In this document: one piece after another, positions 1 to 9,774 of the stretch
Numbering within the stretch: position 1 is the stretch's first letter
How the letters are laid out: each line of letters opens with the position of its first letter
Source of the DNA: Sipunculus nudus
Taxonomy: Eukaryota > Annelida > Sipuncula > Golfingiida > Sipunculidae
NCBI GenBank assembly: GCA_026874595.1
Contig: CM049319.1
Location: forward strand, 21,377,601 to 21,441,600
DNA: 64,000 bases
Direction of reading: 5' to 3'
Notes under the pieces: model-generated
What the model saw: the letters and a program-made list of their open reading frames with translations, nothing else
Databases searched by the model: none
What the model was told of the DNA's origin: nothing
Position numbers and translations under genes: made by a program

Positions 1-420
1 TCACCAGAAAAAATTCTAGAAATGGAAAATTCCAAAGAACAATACACATGCACATGAACAGACCCGAAACATCTAGAACAAAAAAGAACGCTGTGTCTCT
101 ACGCTTCAGACCCCAAGCGAGGTTCCCATAGCAAAGAACTATGCCTGCGCTACACGAATCAGAATGTCAACAGACACATGTAACACTCCTGCGCACAATA
201 AAACAGATACCTGTAACAATACGCACTTGAACTTGTGAGACAAGCCGAATCTGAACATTATTTTAGTTCAATCTAATAACGATATCAGAAAAGGGCTAGG
301 TTTTGTCCAACAGTGTCAGAACGTTAGGCCAATGTTTTTTCTTCAAGGGAAATTCTGTAGATGGATCGCAAGTAAAGTTGGCTGACATCAGTATAGCAGT
401 GACAGGGCTGCCCCCGGCCT
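1..420. other. AT-rich non-coding DNA, no gene seen
   Basis: No reading frame with convincing codon structure and no repeat was recognised here. It is probably intergenic or intronic. Confidence 0.4.
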
Positions 421-618
421 AACTTCCATTATCTATATGGCCCCTTCTTGAACAAAAAGTTGGGGTGCCCGTTTGTCTACTCCCACTAGTTCTACAACCT
501 GTAATGGTACTGCTGCTGATACTAACTTCCATTATCAATATAGCCCCTTCTTGAACCAAAAGTTGGGGTGCCTGTTTGTCTGCTCCCACTAGTTCTACAA
601 CCTGTGATGGTACTGTTG
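421..618. repeat. 103-bp tandem duplication
   Basis: A segment starting 'aacttccattat' at 421 recurs at 524, with the same 'ccccttcttgaac', 'aaagttggggtgcc' and 'cactagttctacaacctgt' blocks in the same order. The copies differ by a few substitutions. The period is not a multiple of three, so an open minus-strand frame across both copies reads them in different frames and is probably not coding. Confidence 0.8.
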
Positions 619-1156
619 CATGTTTTTTTTTTCTCATTAAAAATGAATATATGGAAGGCCTAGTATCAGGTTTGTGGTTTCATAAACAGACAAGTCGAAA
701 GTGTAACATAGGGGCCCATATATCACAAATACGCATATTTTCGAACACTCCTCCAGTGGTCGGGCGCACATGTTAAGTACTGAATGCTCATGCCATCCCT
801 AACCTGATGACTCACCTTTGGGACACTTGATTTATCCTAACCGTATTTTATGCACAGTGGATAGCAAAAGGTCGCGCATGTTATCAGGATGTCACTCACT
901 GTTGTCAATACATGATATCAGCATCAGCCACTCTCTTACTTTAACATACACCTGCCCGACCGGCGCACAATATGATTAGCTGATCTTCAGAAAACACAGA
1001 GATCTAAATATTTCTAAGTAACGTGATCTAATCTTAATCTCTTGGTTAGGGGTAGAGGTGTAACGAATGTAACTATAAGACCCGCGCGATTTAATCAACT
1101 GGCGTTACTTCAGATGCATTATCGAATTTTTCCCAACTTATATGGCGACAAAATGA
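619..1156. other. Non-coding DNA, nothing recognised
   Basis: Only short frames without splice or codon support are present. Confidence 0.4.
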
Positions 1157-1266
1157 GCGCGAGACGTTGAGTATAGTGTCATAATGTATTGTGACCGCAT
1201 AGTAAGGAAGACAAACTTTCCACTTCAATATATATCACCAGATCAGGCCTCTTGAACGAATATGTG

Positions 1267-1315
<49 letters not shown>

Positions 1316-1595
1316 AGAGAGAGAGAGAGAGAGATATATATATATCTGCCTCTGTTATTGCCGTAAGGATATGGTTTCAATTCCGTTCGTGTGTGTGTGT
1401 GTTTGAGCACAGTATCGCGAGGCGTTAAGTAGTGTCATGATATATTGTGACAGTCGCATAGTATTGAAGACAGACTTTTTACTTCTATGATTCTCCATTT
1501 CCGGCTTCTTGAATGAATATATATTATATCTGTGCCTCTGTTATTGCTGGGAAGGCATGCTTCCACCTTCGTTCGTGTGTGTTTGTTCACAATAT
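1157..1595. repeat. Tandem duplication (~255 bp) containing TA and GA microsatellites
   Basis: Copy 1 (about 1157-1405) and copy 2 (about 1414-1595) share in order a 'gcga-ac/gcgtt-ag' block, 'tagtgtcat.atatattgtgac', 'cgcatagta..gaagacaaact', 'ctcttgaa.gaatat', 'tgcctctgttattgc' and 'ccgttcgtgtgtg'. In copy 1 the middle is expanded by (TA)n at 1274-1312, (GA)n at 1313-1334 and a second short TA run. In copy 2 the TA run is short. Confidence 0.7.
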
Positions 1596-1740
1596 TGCTC
1601 AGGAAATCTTAGGAAATTTACTTAGGATTATTTAGGGAATAGGAATATGAAAAATCAATTATATTTTGGTGTCGATCCGGCTCATGATCCGGATTCATGA
1701 ACGTTCAAGGGATATTTACAAATGAACATATAACTGTCAC
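1545..1740. repeat. Degenerate dispersed repeat, 'gatccggatc' type
   Basis: A 'cgttcgtgtgtgtttgttcac' block is followed by a degenerate region and then 'gatccggctcatgatccgg'. The same architecture occurs at 6405-6600: a Cgt-rich block, 'ctcaataaagtattgacgga', then 'gtgatccggatcagcaactgatc'. From memory, similar repeats are widespread in marine invertebrate genomes, but the family was not named here. Confidence 0.45.
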
Positions 1741-3300
1741 ATATGTGACCCTTATACACGAATGAACCTTGGATTATGAGCATGATAAGTGAATGCAAAC
1801 ACGGTTTTTGGAGCATCAAATAATAAAGATTCCCGCATGGGGGAGGCTTGCATTCCTTAGAATGCAGATTTCTAGTTCCAGCATGTTATTCCACCTTCCA
1901 TTCATCTTCCTAGCAGGGCTCTCGCTTTCGTTTATATTTAACTCATCGTTTCGAAATCTTCCCTTTAACGTATGGTATAATTAGTGGTTTTTAAATCATT
2001 ATCTATGATTGAACGACCGATGATCGATTATTTATCGATTATTTTAAGTACTTTGTATATATTACCTTGAAATCTGCTTTTTACTCGAGTCCATTTCAGC
2101 TAAGTTGGCGGGTGTAAGTAGTTCCAACCTGACATAACAGCCCCAGGGATTGGAGTATACACCAGATACTTACCACTAACACATGCTATAGTTATTTTTC
2201 ATTAAAAACCTGAATAAGAAGTTAAGGGCAATGCAATAAATAAGTAAACAATATAACTGCAATAAATGGAATAATGATTATTCACAATAAACGTTCTCCG
2301 TCATAACTGGCATTTTTAAATGCTCCCCTTACTGCGGCAATCCAGGGCTTGCGTGATCACCTGGGCTGTGACAGCCCAGTAGTGACAGCCCGGTGGTGAC
2401 TGCTAATCACCCATTTAACAGCAACTAGAATATGTCAAGAGGACTGTATTCCCCGCCAAACGGGAATGTGAGATATGTGTACACACACCTTCACACACAC
2501 ACAAACCCTCACAGTCATAAAGTTGACCAAAAACAATAACGGTCCACTTTGGGCAGGCTTTATTAGAGAACCTAATCTGCTGCCAATACGGAAAGTGACA
2601 ACATTGAAAAAGATACCTCATGTAGAAAAAAATTACAAAATGAACTTTGAATGCACCTAAACCTTATCAAGCGAGGATAACAAAATATACCTGCCCTATT
2701 TAGAAATGGATTTGGGCAACACTTTTTGAATTCTGCATTGCGTTTTAATGTTTGAGATTTAGTATAAAAAATCGTAAATAAATCCCACAATCCATCAACC
2801 TATGACCTTAACCTGTTTAGGCAAGGAGAATTTAAGATATGCCCGCCATCTTAAGGAATGTACATTTGAGAGATGTGTGTCGCATTTGAAATGTAAAAAT
2901 AAAATGTATAAATCAATTCATAACAAGAGCACCGCAAACGTGCATTATATGCGCGTTTTGTATATCCGGTGACTTCTGACCTCATTTAATATTAGTTAAT
3001 TTTTATGAGAATGTAATTCAGGTGAGAAACTTATTGGTAAATATGTATCCTGAGTTTCATGAAAATCCATTAGATAATTGGTAAGTTACCATGGTGCCAT
3101 CAATGTTTAGTGACCTCTGACCTCATTAAATATGCGTGAATTTTTCTGGAAATAAAAATTAGGTGAGTTTTAATATTGAGCAATATTTCTGCTAAGTTTG
3201 ATCGAAATTAATAAAAAAAAATCCAAAAATCATTCAAGTGTAATCAAAACCTAATCAGCTTTGGAGACCCATAAAATGCACCTACAATATGAAGGAGATC
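1741..3300. other. Non-coding DNA, no supported gene
   Basis: AT-rich sequence with short frames only. A 'gtgacagcccagtagtgacagcccggtggtgac' local repeat lies near 2369-2400. Two related blocks near 2990-3060 and 3110-3190 share 'gtgacctctgacctcatt-aatat' and look like another diverged short duplication. Confidence 0.4.
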
Positions 3301-3400
3301 GGAGTAAAAATTTTTGAGATATGGCGTCCGATAAAGTTGTTAACGGACGGACAGACGGACGGACAGACAGATGGAGCTGATCACTATATCCCTGGGAAAA
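3300..3400. repeat. GGAC-type microsatellite with repeat tail
   Basis: A run of 'acggacggacagacggacggacagacag' occupies about 3343-3371. It is preceded by 'gagatatggcgtccgataaagttg' and followed by 'gctgatcactatatccc'. A related gac-rich run with a different tail is found at 13,533-13,627. These look like 3' tails of dispersed repeats. Confidence 0.55.
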
Positions 3401-3810
3401 TAAATTTATTCATAGAGACTATATACTTTGTGGAATCCACATGATTATAGCCTGAAGATCTGATGTGCAATCTGATCTGACGTTAAAAGTGCAATCGATT
3501 TAATCGATTTAAAAAAAGACCAATCATCGATTGAATCAATTAATTGGCACACCACTTGTAATAGTAAAGCCGATGGATCGGCAAGGATTGAAGCATCGAA
3601 GAGTAATGAAATACGTTTGTTATGGATTCCAGGATAGTCATAGCCAGCTAATTTGTGATTGTTTTAGTGTTAATTGTGTTTGACCGGGCGGCGGTCTGAA
3701 ATGGAATCGGAAATGCTTTTAAGTCAACCACCCTCTATGATTTTATTAATAATTATCATGTTAATTTTGGCAGATATACCCATAAATCTTGTTTTTTTTT
3801 TTTATTTCAG

Positions 3811-3885
3811 CTTATATCGTGTGGAATACTGGGCACACTGGCAAGCTTTCAGGATGATCTTCATTCAAGGAAGTTTCAACGAATT
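3811..3885 (+). CDS. Internal exon of a probable four-TM (MS4A-like) membrane protein
   Basis: A pyrimidine-rich tract and 'tttatttcag' (acceptor) precede a 75-bp exon, which is followed directly by 'gtaagttg' (donor). In phase 0 it encodes 25 residues beginning LISCGILGTLASF, a hydrophobic small-residue-rich stretch that fits the end of a membrane helix, then a short charged loop. The last exon at 5185-5457 continues in the same phase. The layout (helix, short loop, helix, Cys-containing loop, helix, short cytoplasmic tail) resembles the MS4A/CD20-like tetraspan group, but the family assignment is an inference from topology and small motifs. Upstream exons with the start codon and first helix were not identified, so the gene model is partial. 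Confidence 0.5.
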
Positions 3886-4634
3886 GTAAGTTGTGTGTTA
3901 ATATCTCCCGAAATTCTTCCACGAGCATGCGCACTGCAGGTAAAGCCTGTATCTCACTGAGCTGCGACAGCTTTGCGACAGATTGTGAATGCATTCGCGA
4001 AAGAGCCTCAAACAGGTCTTAGAACATTCGCGGCGTTTCCCAAATTTTCTTTGCGTGATTCACAAAGTGTCGCTTATTTGTCGCACAAATATTGAACATG
4101 TTAAAAAAATCGCAAAACAAAATTTCTAGCTAATTGGTCGCAGAGGCGTCGCTGGTGTCTCAAACCCGTCTCAAACTATTCTCAAGTCAGATTCCGTGAG
4201 TGAGGAAGTGCGAGAACTGCTAGACAACTTTGAGAGGGGTTTGCGTGTGGAATACTGGGCACACTGGAAAGCTTTCAGGATGATCCTCATTCAAGGAAGT
4301 TTCAACGAATTGTAAATTGTGTGTTTATATCTCCCCGTAATTCTTCCACGAGGATGCTCACTGCTTTGCGACAAATTGCGAATGCATTCGCGAAAGAGCC
4401 TCAAAAGTGTTTTAGAACATTCGCGGCGGTTCTCAATTTCCTCGCGTGATTCACAAAGTGTCGCTTATTTGTCGCACAAATATTGAACATGTTAAAAAAA
4501 TCGCAAAACAAAATTTCTAGCAAATTGGTCGCAGAGGCGTCGCTGGTGTCTCAAACCCGTCTCAAACTATTCTCAAGTCAGATTCCGCGAGTGAGGAAGT
4601 GCGAGAACTGCTAGATAACTTTGAGAGGGGTTTG
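3818..4634 (+). repeat. Tandem duplication copying most of an exon (second copy dead)
   Basis: The segment 3818-4243, starting 7 bp inside the exon, is repeated at 4244-4634. The second copy lacks the splice acceptor and the first 7 exon bases. Its donor is changed from gtaagt to gtaaat, and ~35 bp that included the left end of the foldback element is deleted. The duplicated exon is therefore very unlikely to be spliced. Confidence 0.85.
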
Positions 4635-4939
4635 CTACCTATGCAACTACATTGCGAATAGTTGGAGATAAAAACTGAGAATCTGACATTCTGGTCGCGA
4701 ATTGTCGTGCGAATATTACACAAATGTCGTGCGAATGTCTTGTGAACATCGCACGGCATTCGCACGACGGGTATACATACTCCAGCCGAATTTTGGGCCA
4801 AACACCTGTACGATGTTCGCAAACGTGTCGTAAGTTCGATTTAGTGTGATTGCAAGAGAAAATTGTCGCTTATTCGCATATTTTCTCGCAATTTTCGTTA
4901 CTCCAACCAGTCGCAAGCTGTCGCAGCCCAGTGAGATAC
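3949..4939. mobile_element. Non-autonomous foldback/MITE-like element with ~30-bp terminal inverted repeats
   Basis: The left end at 3949-3979 (GTATCTCACTGAGCTGCGAC, then AGCTTTGCGAC) is matched in inverted orientation by 4910-4939 with one substitution and one indel. 'aggta' flanks lie just outside both ends, with different spacing. Inside is a perfect 12-bp inverted repeat, GTCGTGCGAATG (4726-4737) and CATTCGCACGAC (4757-4768), and many 'tcgc/gcga' motifs. No transposase frame is present. The interior was later extended by the tandem duplication at 3818-4634. Confidence 0.65.
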
Positions 4940-5184
4940 TACCTTAACTGTCATCTGCTGTGATCTGAACCTTACTATGTTGAATGAAACAAGTTGCATA
5001 CTGAGTCAGCAGCAAAACACTCACCTTTAAGGTTTACGTTTCCGTCTTGAGATCATTTAACATGATCTTTTTTAGGTATACTTAGTGTCAGTAGTCGCCA
5101 CTAGATTTCTTCAGTATATTTTTTATAAACTTTATTTATTTTACATGGAGCTGTGTTCATTTGTTTCATTTTATTTATTTACAG

Positions 5185-5457
5185 ATTACAGGACATCTGG
5201 GCACAAGCATTGCATCGTTATCTGCAGGTATACAGATGATTGTATATTCGAGTATGATCGTCCACAACTGCAGACGACTTCCGGTTGGCACGCCCTACTG
5301 TTTACCAAACCGTATCCAGAACACCAACGTTGCCATAGCTGGCGTGGTTGTAGGGTGTATTTTTGTGATTTTAACGGTTTCTGGGCTAGTAATTAATTAC
5401 AAGGTGATGAAAAGGAACGCACTACAGTATGAAAAGTGTTGCGGTGACTGTTGTTAG
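5185..5457 (+). CDS. Terminal exon of the same probable four-TM protein
   Basis: 'tatttatttacag' is a good acceptor just before 5185. The exon is open for 90 codons to a TAG at 5455-5457. It begins with a hydrophobic helix (TGHLGTSIASLSAGIQMIVY), then a loop with two cysteines (HNCRRLPVGTPYCLPN), then a second strong helix (VAIAGVVVGCIFVILTVSGL), and ends in a short basic tail with two CC pairs (EKCCGDCC) that could be palmitoylated. Joined to the exon at 3811-3885 it gives helices 2-4 of a tetraspan. An AATAAA at about 5605-5610 could be the polyadenylation signal. The protein most likely sits in a cell membrane; its role cannot be read from this sequence. It may be MS4A-like or another tetraspan family. 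Confidence 0.55.
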   Translation: MTGHLGTSIASLSAGIQMIVYSSMIVHNCRRLPVGTPYCLPNRIQNTNVAIAGVVVGCIFVILTVSGLVINYKVMKRNALQYEKCCGDCC

Positions 5458-5610
5458 TGATGCACCAGCACGATGCAGTTGAAGCTTACTGGTATATATT
5501 GTGTATCCTTATTCGTACCACAAAGCAAATAATGAAAATGAAGAACAAAACACTTATTTACAGGACCATTCAGTCAAACGATATCACTTCACTTGTAGAC
5601 AATTAATAAA

Positions 5611-6400
5611 AAAAAATTGTCGGTTGTGAAGTGTGTTGTACATATTCAGTCTTTGCACTCAATTAATTATTACATTAATCCCAGACTTTTTTATTGTACA
5701 TGTAGAATAACAATTCAAACAACATTTCATTAACAATGTATCACCATATTTCATATTTATTCAACTCAATTTCAGGATGTCTTTTGTTTATTCCAAAATA
5801 CTCAAACTGATGTTTAGTTAGCTCTCCTAGCATAGAAATGTATACAGTATTATTATCATTAGTTACGTGTACCAAGTGCATTAAAAATGATGACGCGTGC
5901 TATCTTTATACCTGTAAGGCCCTCCCAGACACTGAAACTATACTTCTATGCGAGATTTGTGGCTAATGCAAAATATGACGCAAAACCTTGATGTAAGACG
6001 TCAAAATCATTCCATTAATTGATGTTGTAATATCTAAGACAAGACTGGCACAAAAGAATTTGAGTAACTGGTTCACGTCCCTCGTCGACTGACATACAAA
6101 GTTTGACATTAGAATAATAAAGCTTTAGATATTCTTTTTTTTTCTATTTATCCATTATATCATGAAGTTTGATAAATCTGAGGTTATCTTATGTGCTATA
6201 CGTACTGCACAGATTTCTCCGATACTATAGGAAAACTATTTAAACAAACTTTATATGGTTTAACTGCTGTAGACACCTTTTAAAAATAACTTGTTTTCTT
6301 TGGATAGTAGGTCATATTAAATTCTACAGCCAAAGTTTACATCAAACATTTCCTGAAGCCCAGACCTGATCGTCAGCATAGCCTAATGCCCGTACATTAT
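5611..6400. other. Intergenic sequence after the tetraspan exon
   Basis: AT-rich, with no frame or splice signals I can support. Confidence 0.4.
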
Positions 6401-6404
6401 ATTA

Positions 6405-6600
6405 CCTCCGTCAACCTTCGTGGGTTATGTTTTTTTCCGGCTTTGATCTGTAAAACTGTTAGCAACATTTCTCAATAAAGTATTGACGGATTTCGACGAA
6501 AGTTTCAGGGTAGCTCGACAATGATACAAAGAAAAAAACCATTAAATTTTGGGGGTGATCCGGATCAGCAACTGATCTAGGACTTGTTGAATGTAAAATG
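6405..6600. repeat. Degenerate dispersed repeat, second copy of the 'gatccggatc' type
   Basis: Starts with 'acctccgtcaaccttcgtggg', continues with 'tcaataaagtattgacggatttcgacgaaagtttcagg' and ends near 'gtgatccggatcagcaactgatc'. It corresponds to the region at 1545-1740. Confidence 0.5.
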
Positions 6601-7320
6601 CTGCATTTCTGACGAATCCCTATGTGGCAATGAACTGTTTAGTCGGAGGCCTCCTATAGGTACCAATATAACATCGAATACCTTTATTTCTAAACCGAAG
6701 CCGATTTAGCAATTCCTCCATATACAGAGTAAATAGAATAGCTTCTTAATTGCCGTAAACTCCTGGCTCCTATTTCGTCAGATTCGAATCCACCAAATAT
6801 AGCTTTGATCATGATTTTTTTGGTTGTGCTTAATTGTCGGGTACAGTTCAATAAAAACCTGTCAGGTCTGTGGCATCAACACAGAATTTATCATGTCACC
6901 TTCGCATTGTCTGATCTTCTTTCGCATTAAGTGGTATGTCGATAAATCGATAAAATCGATTGCATTTTTGAAAATCCATTAAAAACGATTGTGTCTGCAC
7001 ATTGCAAAGAATCTTATCATGTCAGAAATATAAGTAACACAAAGTAACGAACAGCATCAAAACCGTACCTTGCCAAGCCAACAATTGTTCGACGGCAAGT
7101 CAACCTTGAAGCGGGTGGACTGATGGTTTCATTAAGACTACCGATGTATATGTCAGACTATTTACTAGTCTAGGGTCAATATTTTAGTATTTATTTTTAG
7201 GTACTTGTGAGCAGCAGATATAAAGGTAATTTTGTACATAAAATAATCGATTAATAATCGAACATCTGTCGTTTTTATTTTTTTCAGTTGTCGATTATGA
7301 TTTAAAACCAATCACTATAC
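6601..7320. other. Non-coding DNA, nothing recognised
   Basis: Contains several 'cgattaat/atcgattaa' words similar to those near 2010-2040 and 3490-3545, probably diverged repeat copies. No gene was found. Confidence 0.35.
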
Positions 7321-7325
7321 CACTA

Positions 7326-7326
<1 letters not shown>

Positions 7327-7372
<46 letters not shown>
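7327..7372. repeat. (TA)n microsatellite
   Basis: About 46 bp of uninterrupted TA. Confidence 0.95.
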
Positions 7373-7379
<7 letters not shown>

Positions 7380-7546
7380 GTGACGGCGCTCAACAGGCAC
7401 AGTTGAGATGATATAAGATGACCCGGGACAGTACGTGACACATTTTTATTCTGAAAGAAGTGACAAAAGCATAAATGAGGGACATGCTGTCCTCAAAGTT
7501 CGAATGCCAGAGTCTTACATTAAAATACAATACACTGTTAAAAGTT

Positions 7547-7880
7547 GCACGTAAAATAACGGTGCTTTGCACTGGCAGCAAAGTTGACAGTGCAATGCAC
7601 CGTTATTTTACGTGCAAAGAAATAACGCAGTGCGTTAAATAACGTCGCATTGCACCGTAATTTTACAGCGCTTTGGGACGTAAATAAACGGTGCTTAGCC
7701 ACGTTAAACAACGGGCATCTGTTATTTTACGGGACAATATGCCGTTATTTTACAGTGCTAAGAGACGTGAATAAACAGTGATTTAAACTGGAATCAGGGC
7801 ATTGCACCGTTATTTCACGGTGCTTTGATATGTAGAATAACAAAACATTGTTACTTTATAATAAATAACAGTGCTTTGCA
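7547..7880. mobile_element. Foldback element or cluster built from GTTATTTTACGGTGC-like modules
   Basis: A perfect 19-bp inverted repeat (7547-7565 GCACGTAAAATAACGGTGC; 7597-7615 its reverse complement) extends to about 28 bp per arm with one mismatch and a 13-bp loop at 7575-7587. Degenerate copies of the same word recur on both strands until about 7880 ('caccgtaattttacagcgctttg', 'ctgttattttacggg', 'gccgttattttacagtgct', 'caccgttatttcacggtgctttg'). There is no coding capacity. It looks like a MITE or foldback element. Confidence 0.65.
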
Positions 7881-7889
7881 CTTGGAGCT

Positions 7890-8883
7890 ATACCCTGTTA
7901 CAGGTTTCCATAATCTTTCTCAAAACGTTTCTGTCTTGTCACTCCGGACGAACTCTTTATTTGTATCTGTGTACTTCAGGTTTCTCATAACATGTTTTTT
8001 TTAGATTTTACCAGTAAAATTATTACGAACGAAGTCAGACCTCCTTATGATAGAGTTGTAACTTTCTGTTTGACAGTCAAGTGTCCCGAAAATCAAATCA
8101 GGATATCCACACAGGAAAATGCATCTTGGTTAATTTGGGAAATGGCATAAAAAATGCATGCTCACACATAATATCACACAACTTCTTTATTGTATGAAAT
8201 ATTCAACAGATCATCAACATGTACAATACGTGTACTTAATGTATATAGTTATTCAGATTATACTGATCTTCCAAAAGGCATCATTAGGAAGCAAACATAT
8301 TTAAACATTTTGACCACACTGCATGGCAGTTAAATCGTCTCCAACTAAACATATAAAATTTTGCAATTAGTGCAATATTATTATGATTACTATTATGAAT
8401 GCTGTGTGTTATCTCATTAAGGTTGCTGATCTTTTAAACAATGGGGCCCAAATCTATTTATAATGTATCTTTGAAAAATAGATAAAAGTGCATCAATAAA
8501 TTTACAGTGTTTTAAATTAATGGTATCTTTAAAGTAAAAGATGGTCAGAACACTAGTCAAACAATTGAAATGGATTTAACTTATATGTCACCAAATCTTT
8601 CTACAGTAAAGGCATCTATTTTGTGTTAAGTTTCAGATAATGAATTCCATAATAAAGGTCCTTGGTAAATAAATGATTTTTGCATCAATTAAATTCGAAC
8701 TGGAGGGAGTTGAAGAGAATGTCTACACTGTAACAAGGGTGCAAATGTAAACGTTTTTCCATAAAAATAATAAGATAATTACCTGATTTAATTAAGGTAC
8801 TTAAACACAAGAATATTAAAAGTGAAATAGTCGTTAACTTATATTTCCTATATTGTTGATATATTATAGAGGAAAATGCAGCA
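7890..8883. other. AT-rich non-coding DNA
   Basis: No supported gene, and no repeat recognised. Confidence 0.4.
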
Positions 8884-9149
8884 TTAAAACATTAAATCTG
8901 ACCAACCAGCTCTATTGACAGTGGGAGGGCAGTTAGAGGTGCATTCAATTACCCCAAAATCAAGAAACCTGAAGGTCTTTTTAGTCCCTTGGGATACTCC
9001 AGGGTAAATATCCAAAATGACGCATAGCAAGCCTCCATTGGAAGTAGAAATAACTTGCATGGGTTGACAGTTTCTGGCCATCCACCATATGTTACAGTGA
9101 TGTTACAGTCCCCATCTTGAACATTCACAGGTGTTGGGGGTCTCATTCC
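8884..9149 (-). CDS. Candidate 3'-terminal exon, unknown product
   Basis: On the minus strand 'ttattattttgtatgcag' is a good acceptor whose exon would begin at 9149. Two frames are open over long stretches. One begins GMRPPTPVNVQDGDC and ends at 8949. The other runs MARNCQPMQVISTS... to a TAA at 8884, but has a stop near the 5' end of the exon. The frame that continues from the exon at 9594-9674 meets that stop after ~15 residues, so the exon may be mostly 3' UTR, or part of a decayed gene. No family was recognised. Confidence 0.25.
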
Positions 9150-9593
9150 CTGCATACAAAATAATAAACAGAAAAGAGAGATTGTAAATGTAAGAAACAT
9201 GAGAGAAATATGCAAGAATATAGTTCAGTGCAATTATCCCTTTAATTTTTATATTTTTTATAATTTTTTCAAAGTCTGACACTCTATCAATTTACATTAC
9301 AGAAAATAAACTTTTTTTCTTTCTTCACAAAATTTAAACAATAACTACAAAAATTGTTTTCTTTTGGTCAATGGGAACCTTTAGAAGTGAAAATAATTAT
9401 ACATTACTATATCAAATATATCTTTACATTTACATTACAGACAATAACTAGCCAAGATTTTGTTCTACCTCCACAAAAAATTAACATTTTCAACATTTTT
9501 CTTTATATATGTATTTACTTAAAAAAAGGTTAAAACTATCTTTAATACTTGCTGAATATATTAACACAAATATAATAGTTTTGAAAGAATTAC

Positions 9594-9674
9594 CTCTCCT
9601 CCATCTGCAATCCCATATTATCCTTGTATTCTCCAAACAGTGAAGGCAGTATCCTGTATATAGGAGCTTTGCTT
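9594..9674 (-). CDS. Candidate internal exon, possibly FLYWCH-like fragment
   Basis: Minus strand: acceptor 'gtatttgtatttgcag', an 81-bp exon, donor 'gtaattc'. Two frames are open. One contains KLLYTGYCLHCLENTRIIWD followed by a CR pair, which loosely recalls the Y-GY...W-C spacing of FLYWCH zinc fingers. The other gives KAPIYRILPSLFGEY. The first is in phase with the donor at 13,788. The family suggestion is weak. No downstream Cys-His pair with correct spacing was confirmed. Confidence 0.25.
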
Positions 9675-9702
9675 CTGCAAATACAAATACACAGACAATG
9701 CA

Positions 9703-9704
<2 letters not shown>

Positions 9705-9770
<66 letters not shown>
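9705..9770. repeat. (TA)n microsatellite
   Basis: Over 50 bp of TA. It produces the spurious (IY)n minus-strand frame. Confidence 0.95.
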
Positions 9771-9772
<2 letters not shown>

Positions 9773-9774
9773 TA

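Noticed and set aside
419-637. 72-codon minus-strand ORF
   Set aside because: Spans a 103-bp tandem duplication that shifts frame, so the two copies are read differently; no other coding signal.
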